From contig JAQGDQ010000046.1 of NCBI GenBank assembly GCA_030141605.1, forward strand, positions 622,001-682,000: 60,000 nt of DNA. The letters run 5' to 3'. The notes under the pieces are model-generated. The model was not told the origin of the DNA. It was given only the letters and a program-made list of their open reading frames with translations, and made no database searches. Positions 55,761 to 60,000 of this stretch are shown here, one piece after another. The stretch is from Tubiluchus corallicola (Eukaryota; Priapulida; Priapulimorpha; Priapulimorphida; Tubiluchidae). Each line of letters opens with the position of its first letter. The stretch's first letter is position 1. The translations under genes were made by a program, and so were the position numbers.

Positions 55761-58700
55761 AAAACGGAATATTATTAAAGCCACGTTGTACACGTGTCTA
55801 TGTTTTCCCGGAAGTGGTTTGACCTAAAATGTAGAGCAGGCAAGGAATCACTGGCATGTGTAATCTAATGGGAATTATACCAGAAAACGAGAGCCAAAAA
55901 TGTTAACCAAAGCCAGCGGGACCACTATGCACTTTTTGAAACAGACAAGTCTTTTAGAGAGTAGCACTTATACTATTAGCTATCTGTGATTCTGTGAATA
56001 ATGTAAATTATGTAACGATAATGTTGTTTCTAATACATAATACGTAGTCAGTCTAATAAACTTGTATTTTAGTCTTTTGCATCTTTAAAGCATCAACTGT
56101 TAGCTCAGCAGATCCCCAAAATCAAAACGAAACTTTCACAGACATTCACTACAGCGAATTTTAGGAACTACTTCCGCACTTTCGTTAGACATAGCAAAGT
56201 AAAGTTGGTAGAGAAGCAGGAAAGCCTAACAAAAAATTTTTAGAGACGCAAGTACGAGATCCACTGTGCATATCATCGTTCAAAAATGTAATCATTTTTA
56301 GCAGTGGTTGTGAGAAATCGCTATAATATGGCAGCTATACATTGTCATTGTTTAAATTTGAAAACATAAGCAGCACTTGGGCACCGGTCATATGTACTTT
56401 CTTGACAACCCAGGTGAAATAAAAGTTCATTAGACTAGTCTACAGTCACAAAATATTAGGGAAACCAACGGCGGGAATATTTTGTAAACAGGATCGAAAC
56501 CTGTCAAATTGAAGCCCATAAATGTGCAATATCTCAGTTGCCGACTAATATTATTCCTAAATCCAGCAGCCTTAACGGTTGCCATAGATACGAAAAGTTG
56601 CAGAAAGCCTCCATTCTGCCATCTGTTGTAGACGTTAACAAGAGTCTTTAACGCTTAAGCGCTCATGTATTTACGCAAACGGTAAATTAATTAAAGGAAC
56701 CATCTGCTCACAAAAATTAACCGGAATGCACTCGACATATAGTTCAATGCACGAAACGATTGTACTACTTTTTCTATTGGCAAAAACGTTTTCTAACAGT
56801 TGTTATAAAGATGAAATCAAAATTAGTTGCAATAATTCAGTCTATAACCGACATGATGTGATGTGTGGTTTTGAAAATGAAAAGAAAACATCGAGAACTT
56901 TAATAATAAGCTGACTACACCTACCCATTTGTTTGTAGAGATAACACACAGGTGAAAGAGTGTCGGTGGGAGCAAACGCTCCCACATTCTTTGCGTTACA
57001 AAAGCTGAAGTCTACTAAGGTATATCAAGAGTGCGCTTCCTTGTTATTTTCAGGATCGGATTACCCTATAGGCTAGTATAGGTTGCTCTCAAGCTTTGGT
57101 AACATTTGGTAAAAAAAAATCTGATTTTATAAGTGCGGTTGCATTACATATGTGCCAGTTTGGTTTGCAATAAATAGTAAAATAGTGATGTTTCTTAAAG
57201 AACATTTTTATTAACAAACAAGAGATAGCTGCAATAAGGTTACTTCAAGCTATATAAAATGTTGCTAAAACATATCACGAGTAAAAAATATTCAAGACGG
57301 GTGCAGGCGAGATAAAAGGTGGCTCCATCTGAGGAGGCCCTATAATTTCATTAGCCTAGGGGCCCCAAAAGGTCTTAATCCGGCCCTGATTGAGTATTGT
57401 ATGCGGTTCATTTCCTTTAGTTATGCACACAGGAGCTTTGGCAACTGTTTTTCTGACCGCTTTTTGGCTAAATAGCGAACTTCATTAAAGGAAAACCGGA
57501 CGATTGTTTAGACTCAATCTCATTTTAATTTACTGTCCAAAATATACATTTTCTTGCCAATGAAAATTAGCAATTGTTTCTTATATTTGAATAATTAGCT
57601 TAGAAAGTTAATTAACGGTAACCTAACACAGCTATTGCTTACGTCAGAAACTAACCACACTTTGTGAAATGGCAGGCATCTTCCCTTGCGCGTCAAGCAC
57701 GTTTGCGTAAATGTTGCTGTTTAAAGGTGCAATATCACGAAAATGGGCTCTACGTCTTATGACGTCAGAAACTAACACTAGTTCATAATCGTTGTTATCA
57801 CAATACCGCCTTCTATTTGTCGGCCAGACGCATGTGACAAAAAGGCACCGTTGCCAATCTTAGTAGATTCACTGAGCCGCACGGAGCTTTGAACATTTAA
57901 CAAAATTCGAGTATCCGAGAAAATTATTATTTAATCTAGGCTTTGGTTTAAAAAAAGCTATTGTAGCTTTCAATATTTTAGAGCATTCTTTATTCTGAAC
58001 TAATGTTTACACAATCGTCCGGTTTTCATTTAAACTGAGTACATAGTTCTGAAGCAGGCGAAGCCATTATACTAATTATAGAAATGCACAAGCGCAGCTT
58101 ACCAGATCAAAGGCCGTGAAAATACGTCAAAATGAAGAACTACTTACCTATATGATAAAAAGGTATTTTTCTTCATTCACATAATCACTGTGTGGTTTAG
58201 GTGTTTAGGGTTGTTTCTGTTTATGTTTGTAAGACTGTCTTGTGGCGAATAAGTCCACCATTAAGGCTGCTTTCAAGACATGCTAAATTATTTTTATGCA
58301 CTTATGGTTTCATAAACTATTACTTTCATTGGCAAAAGGCAAGGATATTTGAATGTGTCACAGAACTTAAAACTAAGCACACATTAGGCCAAGCAGTAAC
58401 ACTATGACGATTACTTTTACTACATCTAAAGTAGTAAACTACTACATCTATTGACTTCCATAAATTCAGTGTCATGTAAATAGTGTCCAATAATTAATCA
58501 CATGTTGATTTTTCGAGATGCATTAAATTAAAGAGGAGTAGTATTTTCCGCTCTTTTCGGATCCTTTCAAGAAGGTCAGTTAGCTCAATGCCCCAGCCAT
58601 TCAAAGCCTAAGTAACGAGCCCGCCGCCCACAGTCTTTATCTAAGGACTATTTATAGTCTATGACTTATAATCGAATATGGTTTAATAACAATAAATTAT

Positions 58701-60000
58701 TTTTAATTACTTGAATTGTGAATTGTCCGTCTGTCTGCTTGTTAGTTTATCTGTCCATAAATACTTATGTCGAAACGTTCTTCCATCCGTATAGTACCTA
58801 TGTGTGTCCACCTATCTACCCACTTATCCGTAATTTTGACAAAAAATAGATCATAACTATAGAACGGAATGCCTAGTGTTCATATATACATAACGATGCA
58901 AAATGTCTAGACTCTCTAAAGATCATTCAAATCAGAGCAGAGTGTATGGTTGAGTGTATAAATTTTTTATGTTATGTAATTTTTTGTAAACGTAATAATT
59001 TTAAATAAAATGAATTGTAAATAATTGTTATTCGTTGTTTAAAGGCAAATAGCAAACTGAATGTTACTCGTTTCACGAACAACAAAGACAACCAGCAAAA
59101 CGACGCTTGTAAGTGCATTAAGGACAGCAATGTCAACCATCATTGCACATACTATTGCTGCTAAGTTACCGCAAAATAAACGAGGTAGAGAGAAGCCCTG
59201 CAGCATGAAAATTACCCGGTCTAATAAAGACTTAGAAGTTGAAGAACTTCTCGTATTTCCTTCTCAACGCAAGCATTTTGCCTGATAACATAATCATATA
59301 GCGCTTCCTGGTTAATGTATAATGTACTATGTACATGAGTAATGATGACTTAATAACTAGAATCATAAATTACTAATACGTACAAATTTGCATGGTAATT
59401 AAAAAAACTAATGATGACAAGAAGTTCAGCATTATTAGTGTGGCACAAATCGCTTCTTTTAATCACTGTGACCACAAATCCTCTCGCGATGTGTTTTTTT
59501 GTTGCAAGCTCACTTGTACTTTCTAACCAAAGATCAAGGGGTCTGTTTACAATTATTTAGAAAAGTTCCAAAGACGACCTTACGTCCAGCAACAGCTTAC
59601 AAATGAACAGTGGCACAAATCTTTTTATTGTAGCAACTCCCCACATCCCTACCTCGGAATAAAACGTTGCATAAACCTGCCAAAAGGCAGTGTGCCGAAA
59701 ATCAGACTTGCATTACTTTTACACGGATCCCTCGACTCTTCTTTCACTTCTTGTGTTATGGCATTCGGCTGAAATTGTTTACAAAAGTGTCGACACACGC
59801 CCACACCAAACCCCAGGAGTAGATTGTGTCAAAAGTGAAGTTTATGCTACAGTTTCTATTATCAGTTTTTCATCTAAACGAATTTCAGGTAGTGCCGTTT
59901 GATTGGAAACACGAATCTTCTGAAAATTACCCACAGGATCACTCTAAGGGCGATTATATTAAAAGCAAAAGTTGAACTTGCACAAGTTCCCATACGAAGG
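55761..60000. other. AT-rich DNA to the window end, no supported gene
   Basis: No splice-bounded coding exon was recognised on either strand. The short plus frames at 59061-59285 and 59690-59902 have no known motif. Confidence 0.5.

Noticed and set aside
58570-58640. GTTAGCTCAATGC resembling a tRNA A-box
   Set aside because: No B-box at a suitable distance and no tRNA fold.
6500-60000. CRISPR array or bacterial-type operon
   Set aside because: The repeat arrays are eukaryotic microsatellites and degenerate minisatellites without unique spacers, and the gene is intron-rich.

Overview
This window is AT-rich animal nuclear DNA. It has many introns, is dense in microsatellites, and carries decayed LINE, SINE, MITE and LTR debris. 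There is no bacterial-style gene layout, and nearly all short open frames in it are chance. Intron-rich, tens-of-kilobases gene structure, GT-AG introns and a Rho exchange factor with a C-terminal beta-propeller point to an invertebrate metazoan. The sequence alone does not fix the phylum. The LINE tails have a cnidarian-like feel, but that is only an impression.

One real gene is recognisable. It is on the minus strand from 43804 (first coding ATG found) to 6500 (stop) and is an ARHGEF17 (TEM4)-type RhoGEF. I reconstructed 21 coding exons by hand. All have AG acceptors and GT donors except the 5' exon, whose acceptor or status as first exon is open. Codon phases agree at every junction. The sum is 2847 nt, or 948 codons plus a stop. 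In order the protein holds a short basic leader, a DH domain (about 49-264), a PH domain (about 265-460), the first part of a WD40-like propeller (about 461-548), an acidic Ser-rich linker (about 549-640) and the rest of the propeller to the conserved C-terminal tail. A 51-nt microexon at 22840-22890 supplies the DH-PH junction. The very long disordered N-terminus of vertebrate ARHGEF17 is not seen. It may be absent, lie upstream of the window, or be too divergent to recognise.

Region by region: 1-6499 is 3'-flanking DNA with a LINE 3' end at the left edge and a degenerate higher-order tandem repeat around 3290-4400. 6500-43804 is the gene; its introns carry two fold-back-like elements with inverted arms of 15-16-bp repeats (18.66-20.70 kb and 27.15-29.11 kb), a related array at 11.0 kb, TA-flanked MITEs, a polypurine intron holding a SINE, a (GAT)n/(ATC)n pair next to a DH exon, head-to-head LINE relics, a candidate solo LTR and a LINE zinc-finger fragment. 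43805-60000 has no gene I can support. It holds two more LINE 3'-end relics, a possible SINE head and several microsatellites.

The most unusual signal is the set of inverted arrays of short degenerate repeats, which resembles FoldBack-type transposons and recurs within introns of this one gene.
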